Assembly (NCBI GenBank): GCA_026991065.1
Contig: JALXCG010000553.1
Coordinates: forward strand, 1 to 16,593
Source: Gemmatimonadota bacterium
Lineage (GTDB): Bacteria; GCA-2686955
DNA length: 16,593 nt
Reading direction: 5' to 3'
Part shown: positions 6,199 to 14,800 of the stretch, in pieces
Numbering within the stretch: position 1 is the stretch's first letter
Layout: each line of letters begins with the position of its first letter
Made by a program: the position numbers and the translations under genes
The notes under the pieces: model-generated
Database searches by the model: none
Told to the model about the DNA's origin: nothing
Seen by the model: only the letters and a program-made list of their open reading frames with translations

Positions 6199-8847
6199 CT
6201 ACTTCTTGGCGATCGCCTGGCTCAGGTTATCCAGTCCCGCAAGCTGTGCGGTAAGGAACGCGCTTTGGCTCTGCAGAGTTCCCATGGTTGTTTCCATGCT
6301 CAGGAACTCCGCCGTGAGGGTTTCCTGTCTCTTCGCGACCCGCTCCTCCATGGAATCGATTTGATTGGCCAGCAGATCGATTTGATCCTCCAATGCACCG
6401 ATCCGCCCGCCGACGAGCCCATTGTCCTCATTGTAGGATTTGATCAGTTCATCCAGGCGGAAACCCATGCCGCGGGTAAATGAAACATAGCCCTGGTTGG
6501 AACCTTGCGAGGCAAGCTCATCCGGAGTCAACAAAACCTCTACCTGAAGCCCCTTGGCATTTCCGGAGTCGGCCGTCAGTATTCGCCCCTGGCCGGTGGC
6601 AATCGAGCCATTGATTCGGCCCTGGACATTTACGCCTGATGTCTTGCCAGAGGTTCCCAGCGACAGAATGTTGTTGGCCGAGGAGGGCGGCGCTTCCAAC
6701 TCAACCGTGGAATCGGATCCCCACGAGAGGGAGCGGATGATCAATTGGCCCTCATCCGGATTGTTCGCATCCTCCTCCCACACCACCTCGACATCTTGCG
6801 CGCCGAGCGAGCTTTGCTCATAGAGCGAACGCTCGATCATGGCGGCCAGCTCCTTGCCGCTGGAATAGCTGCCCTCTTCGAGGTTGAACATGCCGGAATC
6901 GCGACCGTCGATGCTGAAGCGCATCTTCTTGTGGGCCCCATCGATGGTCAGGGGATTGGATGCCGATACCTCGATGGTCTGGCCGACCCGCTCGGCGTGG
7001 GTCGCGGCGCGGGTCACTTCAACCCGGTAGCCGGTGCCTTCGGTGACGGTGTCTGCGGTTGAGGTGACGTAGCGGATGTCGTTATCGGTGGCGTTGCCGA
7101 GTTCGGCGAAGAGCGCGATCACGCTGTTGAAGTCGTCCGACAACTCCTCCTTGAACTTGGTTTGGTCAAAGCTCAAGGTGCCGTCATCGCCGGATCGGAT
7201 TCCAACTTGCGAGAGGGCTCTGGTGTCGCTGCTCATGTCCGGCTGGTTGCTGGTGACCATGGCCCGAATCTGAGTCTGTACAGTCAAGAGCGAGGAGTCG
7301 CCAAGCAGGACGCCCCCCACCTCCATGTCGGGGTCATAGTTGAACTGAGCATTGAGAAACTCCATCAGCTCGTTGTAGCGATCGACAAAGTTTTGCACCG
7401 AGTCAACGATGGCGGAGTCGTCACGGCTGATGGTGAGTTTGACGCTCTCGGTGGTGTCTGCTGCTTGCAGGTCCAGGGTTACGCCCTCGATCAGCCCGGT
7501 TACTTGGTTGGTCGATGAGTGAACCAGGATGGGGTTGCCGCCGCCATCACTGGAGCCGAACTGGACGATGGCGTCTTGAGCTTGCTGGATGGTGTTGACG
7601 CCCGATCCCGGCGTCACATCCAAAGTGAATTGATCCCCGCTTTCCAGTGATCCAGCGTCGAAAGCGACCTGTAGTCCGTTGCCCAGATCGATTGCATCGC
7701 CCGCGGTATAGCCCGCGTCGAGGTCAAACGATCCGCTGTTGCCATATAGATCCTGCCATGTGACGGTTACATCTTGGGTATCGCTTCCCACCAGACCGTA
7801 GCCGGTTTCCATTTCTGCGGAGAAGGACTCGTCGGCGACCGCGGTATCGCCCACGTTGAATTGCACCGTGACTCCTTCACTGCCGAGTGCGATCGGGTCA
7901 CCGGTGTAGGTCCCGTCAAGGGTGATGGTTTGGGCGTTTTCGCCATCGTTCCATACAATCTCCACAGTGTCGGTACCGATGGTGCCGCCGGAGATTACCT
8001 GGAAGTCGTAGGTCTTGTCGGTGGCGCCGGTGTAGTCGCCGCCGAGAGTCGGAGTGCCTCCGCTCCAGGAGGAGAGGTCGGGGGGGCCGATAACGGCGGG
8101 ATCGAATGTGCCGGCGGTGAATGTGTAGGTATTGGGTAGCGTTCCCTGGTAAGCGCCGGGTGTTGATATTGCGCTGGTGGAGTTGCCGCTCCACGCCGAT
8201 GCGGTGGTGTCTCCCGGGGCACTGAAGCTGAGTGAATCCTGTCCGCCAGAGAGATTCGTGGTGACCGCGATTGTGTTGTCGGCACCTGTTTTCTCCGCGG
8301 TGAGAACCAACTGTTTGCCATAGCTCTCGGCACCCGTGTCGATCACCGAGGCCACAACCCCGACGCCGGCGTCGTTGATGGCGTCACGAATCCCTTCGAG
8401 AGTTGTGTCCTGCCCAGATTCGATGGTAACGGTCTTGGTGGAGTCTCCGACACTGATCTGGATGGTCCCGGTACCGAAAGAGGTCTGATCGGAGTCGTCG
8501 TAACCGCGGGAGGCGATCTGGTGGTTCTGCGCCAATTGCTGAACGGTCAGATCGTAGGTACCGAATGCGGCATCATCGGCCGCGGTGGCAGTGAGCAGGT
8601 CGCTGTTGGATGAGGTCGCGGAGATCGCCGAAGTGAACGTGGATTGATTCTTGATCCCGTTGGTGGCGCTCTGCAGGGCGATGAGCATCGTCTGGACGCT
8701 TTTCCAGGCGGTCAGTTGGTTGGTCTTGAGCGCCTGGCGATTCTGCATGATCAGAATCGGCTGTCGCTCCACCTGAATGATGGCATCGACGAGTGCGGTA
8801 GTATCGAGCCCGGAAGCAAGTCCGGAGACCGACGTAGTGGGTTGCAT
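6199..8847 (-). CDS. fliD: FliD, flagellar hook-associated protein 2 (filament cap), unusually long
   Basis: FliD caps the growing filament outside the cell and helps flagellin subunits fold. The 882-residue product begins with the FliD_N signature SVSGLASGLDTTALVDAIIQ (6-25) and has NPILVHSSTNQVTGLIEGVT at 438-457. It ends with the helical FliD_C coiled-coil region (about 810-880, containing DQIDLLANQIDSMEERV). Typical FliD proteins are about 450-670 residues. The extra length comes from a repeated beta-rich module at about 232-411 and a second insertion at about 604-718 that resembles part of the flagellin of this locus. GAGGAG lies just upstream of the ATG, and the flgM-like gene ends 21 nt before it. 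It is co-transcribed with fliS, flgM and the chaperone gene. There is no cleavable signal peptide, as expected for type III flagellar export. Confidence 0.97.
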   Translation of the reverse strand: MQPTTSVSGLASGLDTTALVDAIIQVERQPILIMQNRQALKTNQLTAWKSVQTMLIALQSATNGIKNQSTFTSAISATSSNSDLLTATAADDAAFGTYDLTVQQLAQNHQIASRGYDDSDQTSFGTGTIQISVGDSTKTVTIESGQDTTLEGIRDAINDAGVGVVASVIDTGAESYGKQLVLTAEKTGADNTIAVTTNLSGGQDSLSFSAPGDTTASAWSGNSTSAISTPGAYQGTLPNTYTFTAGTFDPAVIGPPDLSSWSGGTPTLGGDYTGATDKTYDFQVISGGTIGTDTVEIVWNDGENAQTITLDGTYTGDPIALGSEGVTVQFNVGDTAVADESFSAEMETGYGLVGSDTQDVTVTWQDLYGNSGSFDLDAGYTAGDAIDLGNGLQVAFDAGSLESGDQFTLDVTPGSGVNTIQQAQDAIVQFGSSDGGGNPILVHSSTNQVTGLIEGVTLDLQAADTTESVKLTISRDDSAIVDSVQNFVDRYNELMEFLNAQFNYDPDMEVGGVLLGDSSLLTVQTQIRAMVTSNQPDMSSDTRALSQVGIRSGDDGTLSFDQTKFKEELSDDFNSVIALFAELGNATDNDIRYVTSTADTVTEGTGYRVEVTRAATHAERVGQTIEVSASNPLTIDGAHKKMRFSIDGRDSGMFNLEEGSYSSGKELAAMIERSLYEQSSLGAQDVEVVWEEDANNPDEGQLIIRSLSWGSDSTVELEAPPSSANNILSLGTSGKTSGVNVQGRINGSIATGQGRILTADSGNAKGLQVEVLLTPDELASQGSNQGYVSFTRGMGFRLDELIKSYNEDNGLVGGRIGALEDQIDLLANQIDSMEERVAKRQETLTAEFLSMETTMGTLQSQSAFLTAQLAGLDNLSQAIAKK
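7615..8154 (-). repeat. Repeated beta-rich module inside FliD (two full copies and a partial third)
   Basis: At protein level, FliD residues 295-346 and 359-411 align: VEIVWNDGENAQTITLDG pairs with VTVTWQDLYGNSGSFDLDAG, then GVTVQFNVGD with GLQVAFDAGS, and DESFSAEM with GDQFTLDV. A partial copy precedes them, because AYQGTLPNTYTF (232-243) resembles DYTGATDKTYDF (271-282). Each unit is about 60 residues. The copies are diverged, so the duplication is old and shows little at nucleotide level. Confidence 0.6.
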
Positions 8848-8868
8848 GGTGGCTCCTCGGCCGGAGGG

Positions 8869-9180
8869 TCAAGCTGCGTAGATGGAAAGCAGCAGGCTTG
8901 AGATCGTTTTCTGTACTTCCGGTGTGTCGTAGAAGCCGCTGCTGATCCGCTCCCGTACGGCGCTCACCTGCTCTTCGCGGGGTTCGGAGAGATCCGGCAT
9001 GCGCGCCTGGAACTCCCGCGCAGTCTGCAGCTCTTCGCTGCGCCGCTTGCCTTCAGCCGAGATCTCGATCGGTTTGCGATTCGAGGGTGCCTGAGAGTTC
9101 TTGTTTTTTTTCTCGCCGCCCGGGCCTGGCAGTGCCGTCTGGTAGGCCGCCAGGATTGAGTTGGAGTGACCAATCTTCAT
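8869..9180 (-). CDS. flgM: FlgM-like anti-sigma-28 factor
   Basis: FlgM binds the flagellar sigma factor FliA (sigma-28) and is exported when the hook is complete, releasing late-gene transcription. The 103-residue product has the conserved C-terminal sigma-binding region REEQVSAVRERISSGFYDTP (68-87), followed by EVQKTISSLL. A disordered N-terminus rich in Gly, Pro, Lys and Asn precedes it, as is usual for FlgM. The start at 9180 (MKIGHSN) is chosen because CAGGAG lies 8 nt upstream; an upstream ATG at 9222 adds 14 unconserved residues. It lies between fliS and fliD. Its presence implies a FliA-type sigma factor elsewhere in the genome, which agrees with the sigma-28-like promoter before flagellin. 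The identification is by motif; the family is short and divergent. Confidence 0.8.
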   Translation of the reverse strand: MKIGHSNSILAAYQTALPGPGGEKKNKNSQAPSNRKPIEISAEGKRRSEELQTAREFQARMPDLSEPREEQVSAVRERISSGFYDTPEVQKTISSLLLSIYAA

Positions 9181-9240
9181 GGCGAGTCTCCTGATTGAAG
9201 TTGAAGGCGGAGGCGAGTCCAAGCGGGTACGTATCTGCCC

Positions 9241-9648
9241 TTAGGTAGCGATCGGTTGCCCACTGCTTTCCTTGAGTTCAGCAGCGGCCGGGATCTTTTC
9301 CCAGCCCTCTTTGAGTGTGCTCAGGAGCTGAATCGCTTCCTGGGTCTTGGCGCTGGATTGCTCAAGATTGGCCTCGACAAGGAGGCGGAAGAGGTAGTGA
9401 TAGAGCGAGTAGAGATGGGTCGCGATGTCTCCCGCGTCGTGGTTCAGGGTGGACATCAGTTCAGTGACGATGCGTCGGGCGCGGATGATTGCATGGTGGG
9501 CGCGCTCACGCTGTTTTTCTTCGATCGCATCCGTGGCTTCGCGGAGGAAACGAATGGCGCCACCATAGAGCAGCAGGATCAGTTCGCGTTGGCTGGCGGT
9601 GTTGATTCGTGCCTGTTGATAGCTCTGGTAAGCTCTACCTGCGGCCAT
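9241..9648 (-). CDS. fliS: FliS, flagellin-specific export chaperone
   Basis: FliS binds the C-terminal disordered region of newly made flagellin in the cytoplasm, stops it polymerising and delivers it to the flagellar export gate. The 135-residue helical product has the family signature AYQSYQQARINTASQRELIL (6-25), then LLYGGAIRFLREA and a middle helix ending HLYSLYHYLFRLLVEAN. The length is typical. GGGGGA stands about 8 nt before the ATG. The gene follows flagellin by 92 nt, with a GC-rich hairpin between them, and precedes the flgM-like gene by 60 nt, so it is placed to be expressed with its client. Confidence 0.96.
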   Translation of the reverse strand: MAAGRAYQSYQQARINTASQRELILLLYGGAIRFLREATDAIEEKQRERAHHAIIRARRIVTELMSTLNHDAGDIATHLYSLYHYLFRLLVEANLEQSSAKTQEAIQLLSTLKEGWEKIPAAAELKESSGQPIAT

Positions 9649-9696
9649 TGTTGAATCCCCCGACTAAAGAAGGAAGGGCGCCCGGAAGGGGGTGGC

Positions 9697-9718
9697 CGCG
9701 GGGCCTTGCGGCCCCGCG
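9697..9718 (-). terminator. GC-rich hairpin between flagellin and fliS, probable partial terminator or 3' stabiliser
   Basis: CGCGGGGCC (9697-9705) and GGCCCCGCG (9710-9718) form a perfect 9-bp stem with a TTGC loop, 22 nt after the flagellin stop codon. No T tract follows on the minus strand, so read-through into fliS is likely. Such a hairpin would keep the abundant flagellin message above that of the downstream fliS-flgM-fliD genes. A further palindrome GGGCGCCC (9676-9683) lies just downstream. Confidence 0.6.
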
Positions 9719-9740
9719 AACCGGTGATGAAATGGTGGGA

Positions 9741-11462
9741 CTAGCCGAGCAGCGAAAGCACGGCTTGCGGTTGCTGGTTGGCCTGCGCCAGCATCGAGAT
9801 CGATGCCTGTTGCAGAATCTGGTTCTTGGTGAACTCGGCCATCTCCGACGCCATATCGGTGTCGCGCAGGGTCGAATCCGCCGCGTTGAGATTCTCGTGA
9901 GCCACTTGCAGGTTGGCCAGCGTTGACTCCAGCACATTGGTCTGGAAGTTGCCCAACTCAGCGCGTTCCGAAGAGACCTGAGAGATGGCTGCGTCGATCA
10001 CACTGATCGCCTCCTGCGCGCCGGCGAAGGTGGTGAGATCCAGCGACGAGAGTTTCTTGTCGGTGGTGCCCAACTGCGTCGCCGCCATCGAAGCGATGCT
10101 GACCGATTTGTACTGGCCGGCATTGGCGCCCAACTGGAACTTGAGCGAATTGTCCTCCGCGCGAACTTTGTTCGTGCCGGCCGTGACACCGGTGCCGAAG
10201 CGCAGATCCACCGATTCAATTCCGTTGCTCAGGGTTCCGGTGACGCCGACCTCGAAGCGGCGCTTGGTCTCGCCGTCGAGCTGCGCCAGGAAGCTCTTGG
10301 CATTGTAGGTCAACGTTGTCGACCCCAAGGTCAGTCCACTGCCCCCTGCGGCGACCGTGAAGGTGACTGAGTTGCCATCCTTGTCCTGCAGAGTTGCGCT
10401 CTTGGTTGTCCGCTCATCGACGTCGTAGATGTAGTTGACCTGGTTGTCCAGGGTAACGATGGCGTCCGTGCCGGTGGCAACCTCCTGCGTGACATTGATG
10501 TCGGAAAGGGCGCTGGAACTGGTCAGGCCGGTGTCGTGGATCGAGATGGAGGCGGCGGAGCCTTCATCTCCGGTGGTGAAGACCAAATGGTCATCGCTGT
10601 ACGAGACACTCACCTCGGCGGCGCTGTAACCCGCGTTGGTCAGAGCACTCGCCACAGCGCTGTCGACCGCCGACTCCAGGGCGCTGATGTTGGCATAGCC
10701 GCCGGTGGTGATCGAGACGGTCACCGCGGTGGCCCCATCGATCGAGAGCATGAACTGGTTGTTGCTGCTGGTGAGCGTAAGCGGGTTGGTGAAGTCGATA
10801 TCGTCGCCGGTAATGACGGCGCCCGCCGACTCTTGGGTGACCACGATCTGGTGATCGCCGGTCGACAGACCGCTGACACTTGTTGGGTCGCTCAGGCCGA
10901 GAGATTCGTTGTCGATGAACTGACTGGCATCGACGATCGAACTGACGGTGATGGTGTGGAAGCCCTCACTCAAGGTGGAGTTCTCGATCAACTCGATGTC
11001 CGAGGTGTTGGTCGAGATCCCAACGCTGTTGTCGGCGGAGCCATTCAGCAGGTACTGGTGACCGAACTGAGTCTCCTGGGCGATGCGGTTGATCGTGTCG
11101 ATTGACGACTCGAGCTGATCCTGATCCGCGGCGAGCTGAGTGGAGTCATTAACGCCTTCGTTGGAGGCATGCACGGCCAGCTCTCGCATGGTGGTGAGCA
11201 GAGAGTGTACCTCCGCGAGGGCGCCTTCCGCGGTTTGCAGCATATTGACCGAGGTCTCGCCGTTCTCGATCGCCTGTCCCAGGCCCGAAATCTGGGCGCG
11301 GAACTGCTGCGAGATGGAGAGTCCGGCCGGATCATCGGCGGCGGAGTTGATCCGCATGCCGCTGGAGAGACGCTCCAGGTTCTTGTTCAATCCGCCCTCA
11401 ACCTTGCTCAAATTGCGGAAGGCGGTCATCGACGCGATGTTGTGATTGATGCGCAACGACAT
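9741..11462 (-). CDS. fliC: Flagellin, major filament subunit
   Basis: Flagellin polymerises into the extracellular filament. The 573-residue product has the conserved N-terminal D0/D1 domain (MSLRINHNIASMTAFRNL, then RLSSGMRINSAADDPAGL at 31-48). It also has the conserved C-terminal D1/D0 domain (about 475-573, ending QANQQPQAVLSLLG). The variable surface-exposed D2/D3 region is at about 150-470 and is rich in Ser, Thr, Asp and Gly. Residues about 200-308 resemble an insertion in the FliD of this locus. The many surface Ser/Thr residues could be O-glycosylated by the adjacent glycosyltransferase. The start at 11462 is set by GGAGG about 7 nt upstream and by the universal N-terminus; the open frame reaching 11729 is not coding. 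A sigma-28-like promoter lies about 270 nt upstream. No cysteine is present, as is usual in flagellins. Confidence 0.98.
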   Translation of the reverse strand: MSLRINHNIASMTAFRNLSKVEGGLNKNLERLSSGMRINSAADDPAGLSISQQFRAQISGLGQAIENGETSVNMLQTAEGALAEVHSLLTTMRELAVHASNEGVNDSTQLAADQDQLESSIDTINRIAQETQFGHQYLLNGSADNSVGISTNTSDIELIENSTLSEGFHTITVSSIVDASQFIDNESLGLSDPTSVSGLSTGDHQIVVTQESAGAVITGDDIDFTNPLTLTSSNNQFMLSIDGATAVTVSITTGGYANISALESAVDSAVASALTNAGYSAAEVSVSYSDDHLVFTTGDEGSAASISIHDTGLTSSSALSDINVTQEVATGTDAIVTLDNQVNYIYDVDERTTKSATLQDKDGNSVTFTVAAGGSGLTLGSTTLTYNAKSFLAQLDGETKRRFEVGVTGTLSNGIESVDLRFGTGVTAGTNKVRAEDNSLKFQLGANAGQYKSVSIASMAATQLGTTDKKLSSLDLTTFAGAQEAISVIDAAISQVSSERAELGNFQTNVLESTLANLQVAHENLNAADSTLRDTDMASEMAEFTKNQILQQASISMLAQANQQPQAVLSLLG

Positions 11463-11469
11463 CTTTGAT

Positions 11470-11493
11470 CCTCCGTGGTGTGGATGCCTCCGT
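11470..11493 (-). promoter_or_regulatory. Duplicated ACGGAGG motif at the flagellin ribosome binding site
   Basis: On the minus strand ACGGAGG occurs at 11476-11470, where it is the flagellin Shine-Dalgarno sequence, and again at 11493-11487, with starts 17 nt apart. Paired GGA motifs with one over the ribosome site are the arrangement bound by CsrA in the Bacillus flagellin leader. CsrA binding here is inference; chance repetition of an SD-like heptamer is possible. Confidence 0.4.
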
Positions 11494-11730
11494 CGCACTG
11501 CGAGTGGGGGCACTGTCCGGGTTGCGGCGCGAGGCGCCCGAGAAGGCGTTCGATTCCGAACCTGGGGCGAGGCTTCCGTGCCTCTGGTTGCTTGTGATGG
11601 TCGGGTCGAGGGGCCGATCCGTGGTCGGGACGCCCTGCGGTCGCTGCGTCGCGTCCCGGACCGGCATCGATCCCGAGTTGATCTCCCGGATTGGGCGAAG
11701 GGGAGTTCGCTCTCTCCGGGCTTTCGCATA

Positions 11731-11758
11731 CCATCGGGCTAAGTGGGCTACGCCTTTA
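11731..11758 (-). promoter_or_regulatory. Sigma-28 (FliA)-like promoter for flagellin
   Basis: On the minus strand TAAA (11758-11755) is followed after 15 bases by GCCCGATGG (11739-11731). The sigma-28 consensus is TAAA-N15-GCCGATAA, so the -35 core is exact and the -10 keeps CCGAT with one extra C. Transcription would start near 11724. The flgM-like gene in the same locus supports use of sigma-28. The leader of about 260 nt is longer than usual for flagellin. Confidence 0.6.
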
Positions 11759-11805
11759 GGGGGAGGATGCGGAAAATGGGTTGCAAATATTGAGCAGCAG
11801 GGTGG

Positions 11806-14800
11806 TTACATGCCAGCGGCGGCAGGGTCGAGACGCTGCTGTGGCGGTTGGTTGCGGCGATTGAGACGCTGAGCGGTTTGGTAGGCGACTTCGGCCGCGG
11901 CTGGGTGGCCCAGTGCCCGATAGGTGTCGCCGATGCGGGCGAAGGTGGTCGCCGAGGGCGGCAGGCCGGCGCGCAGTGCCGCCTCATAAGCCTGCAGTGC
12001 TTGCTCCGGCCGAGAGCTGTGGAAATGAATGTCACCGATGATGCACTGTACGTCCAGCAGTGTCGGGTCGGCGGTGAGTGCTTCTTCCAGCACCGGCAGA
12101 GCTTCGGCGCTGCGCCCGAGAAGCACCAGGGCTTTGCCGCGATTGGCCAGAACCGCCACGGTCGGCTCCTCGATGGCGCTGTAGAGTTTCAATGCCTTCT
12201 CCACCTCGCCCACTTCAAAGCAAAGATTGCCGAGGAGGCCGCAGAGTGCCGGGGCCGGCCCACAACTCTCGATGGCGCTGTTCAGCAGGTCGATCGCATC
12301 CTGTCGCCGTTGTTGCGCATGCAGCGCGCGTGCTTCGATGAGCCAGCCCTCGGCGCGCTCCGGAGCCGATTCTCGCGCGGCCCGCGCGACCTGGGCGGCG
12401 GTTTGCGGATCGCCGCTCTCTTCGCAGATCTCGGCCCAGGCGATCCGCGCCCGGTAACGCAGCAGTTCGGTTGGTGTTCCGAGATCATCGCCACCACGCT
12501 CGCTGGTTGCAGCGCGCTTGAATGCGTGCAGCGCGGCTGTCCAATTGGCCCGCTTTCTTTCCACCTGTCCCTGGTAGTAGAGGGCCTGGGGATCATCCGG
12601 ACGGTCGGCCAGGATCTCCTGGATCGGCTGCATGGCCCCGGGCAGATCGTCTTGTGCCAAAAGGATCCGGGCCAGGTAGATGCGTGCCTGATTGTAGATT
12701 CCGGGAGCTTCGCGGGGGCAAAGCGGATCTTCCAGGATCGCATGAATGTAGGGGATCGCTTCAGCCGGGCGGCCGGCGCCGAAATAGCTGCGAATCAGGT
12801 TGTGGCGCTCATGGTAGGTGGCATCCTCCTGCTCCGCGGCCGCGATCAGGAGCGGCAGATTGCGCTCCGCTTTGCTGCGGGCGGCGTGGGCGGCGACGTA
12901 GCCGTGGTGTTCGACCAGGATGTCGGACGCATCCACCACGGGAAAACCCAGCCGCTGCAGGCTTGGACCCACCTGTTCATGGATGACGCCGCTGAAGCAG
13001 ACGCCTGGATGATTGGGAAAGATCCGCAACTGGCGGGTGTCCGAAGCCAGGGAATCTTCCCGCAACATGCGGGCGCTGATCAGCAGTGCACCGGGCATTC
13101 GCGACCGGTCCGCGGCCAGGTTGCGGAGCTTCTCGCGCGATTCCGGCGGCAGCGTGTCGTCGGCATCCAGCCACATGACCCAGCGACATTCGGCATGGCG
13201 CAGTGAGGCGTTGCGGGCGGCGGCGAAGTCATCTTCCCAGGCGAAGTGATGCACCTCCGCGCCACATTCGCGGGCGATCTCCGGCGTGCGATCGGTGGAT
13301 CCGGTGTCGATCACCACAATCTGGTCGAATGCACCGGCGGCGCTGGCGAGGCAGCGGGGGAGGTTGCTCTCCTCGTCGCGAACGATCATGCAGAGGGTGA
13401 TGCCGGGACGCTGCTCGCCACGGCAGCCGTTCTGTTCGCCTTGAGCCCAGGCGGCGACCGCCTTTTGGCTGCGGTGCGGTTCGCGGAATCCCTCCGGGGC
13501 GAGTTCCGCCGCGCGGGCGAATGCCTCCTGCGCGGGAGCGAACTGCCCCAGGCGAGCGAGCACGTTGCCCCGCCGGTTCCAGAGTTCCCAGGCGGAGTGT
13601 TTGCGGACCAGCGATTCAGGGAGCAGCGCCAGGGCTTCCCGCGGCTGGTTCAACTCCAGCAGAATCGCCGCGTGAAGCTCGATGATCGGTGTGTGTCGGG
13701 GGGCGATCTCTGTCGCTTTGCGGATTGCATCCAGCGCTTCCCGGCGACGGCCGGCCGCCTGCAGGCAGCGCGCCAGGTTGAAGTGTGCGAGGGCGTAGGT
13801 TGGGGTGATTTCGGTTGCTCGCCGCAACAGTTCGATGGCGCGTTCGTTGTTGTGGTGTTGAAAATGCTCCAGCAGGGCGACCGCATGTAGCGCCGGGGCA
13901 TAGTCCGGAGCGGCCGCCAGGGCGCGTTCGGCACATTCGCGTGCTTCCCGGAAGCGCAGCTTGCCGAGCAGGGCGGAGGCTTGATGAACCAGCGCGACGG
14001 CGGGGTCCACACTGAGTTCCGCCGCTTTCTCGAAATAGGGCCGCGCGGCGTCGAGTTCGCCGCGTTGGGCCAGTACCAGCGCCACTTCCAGGTGGGCCTT
14101 GGAATCGTGCGGGTTTTCCGCAATCGCCTTGCGGCCCAACTCGAAATAGTAGTCGAGTTTGTCTCGGCTTTCGGCAAGGAGACCGTAATGATGCACCGGT
14201 ATCCGCGTGTGCGCGAGACGCACTCCCCGCGCTTCGGCGCTCGGTTCCAGCAGTTCATGGATGCGATGTTGCCAGCGCAGACCCGTGGCGCGCCGCCAGA
14301 GGCGGATCTTGGTTGATGGAACCCAGCCCGGGGCGCTGCGGCAGCGGCCGGGGTAAGAGTTGTCGTCCGGATGGAAATCGGGTGCGGCAGTGCGGTTGCA
14401 ATAGTTGCGCGTGGTGATCTGGATCGCGTCGGCGCGCGCCCGGCGCAGCAGCAGGCCGATCTTCTCGTGGTCTTCGGCGGCGATCTCTTCGTCGGCATCC
14501 AGGCTGAGAACCCAGTCGCCGCGGGCCTGGTCGAGTGCAGCGTTGCGCGCCGCGGCGAAATCGTCGATCCAATCGAAATGCCCGACCTTGGCGCCGAACT
14601 CTTTGGCGATCTCGATGGTGCGATCGGTGGAGCCAGTATCCATGATGACAATTTCGTCCGCCAGATCGCGCACGCTTGCCAGGCAATTCCGCAGGAACTG
14701 CTCCTCATTCTTGGTGATCATGGAGATGGTCAGGGTGGGACGACCATCGGCGCGCGGCGGCAGAGGGGGGAGCGGGCGTGGGCCGGTGGCCGCAGTGGCT

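Larger units (their letters stand above)
11463..11805 (-). other. 343-nt region upstream of flagellin: promoter and long structured leader
   Basis: The gap lies between the glycosyltransferase stop codon and flagellin. It contains the sigma-28-like promoter at 11731-11758 and a leader of about 260 nt. In the leader, 11626-11633 and 11651-11658 form an 8-bp stem, extended by 3 bp beyond a bulge at 11623-11662. A 5-bp hairpin GAGGC/GCCTC lies at 11569-11584. An open frame in phase with flagellin crosses the leader, but its Arg/Ser/Pro-rich product looks like translated GC-rich non-coding DNA. Confidence 0.6.

Noticed and set aside
11463-11729. N-terminal extension of flagellin by 89 residues
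   Set aside because: The frame is open, but its product is Arg/Ser/Pro-rich and unlike any flagellin. The universal MSLRINHN start has a strong ribosome site, and the extension covers the promoter leader.
11848-13206. 452-codon open frame opposite the glycosyltransferase
   Set aside because: It is an antisense shadow in GC-rich DNA. The minus strand has TPR and GT2 motifs throughout.
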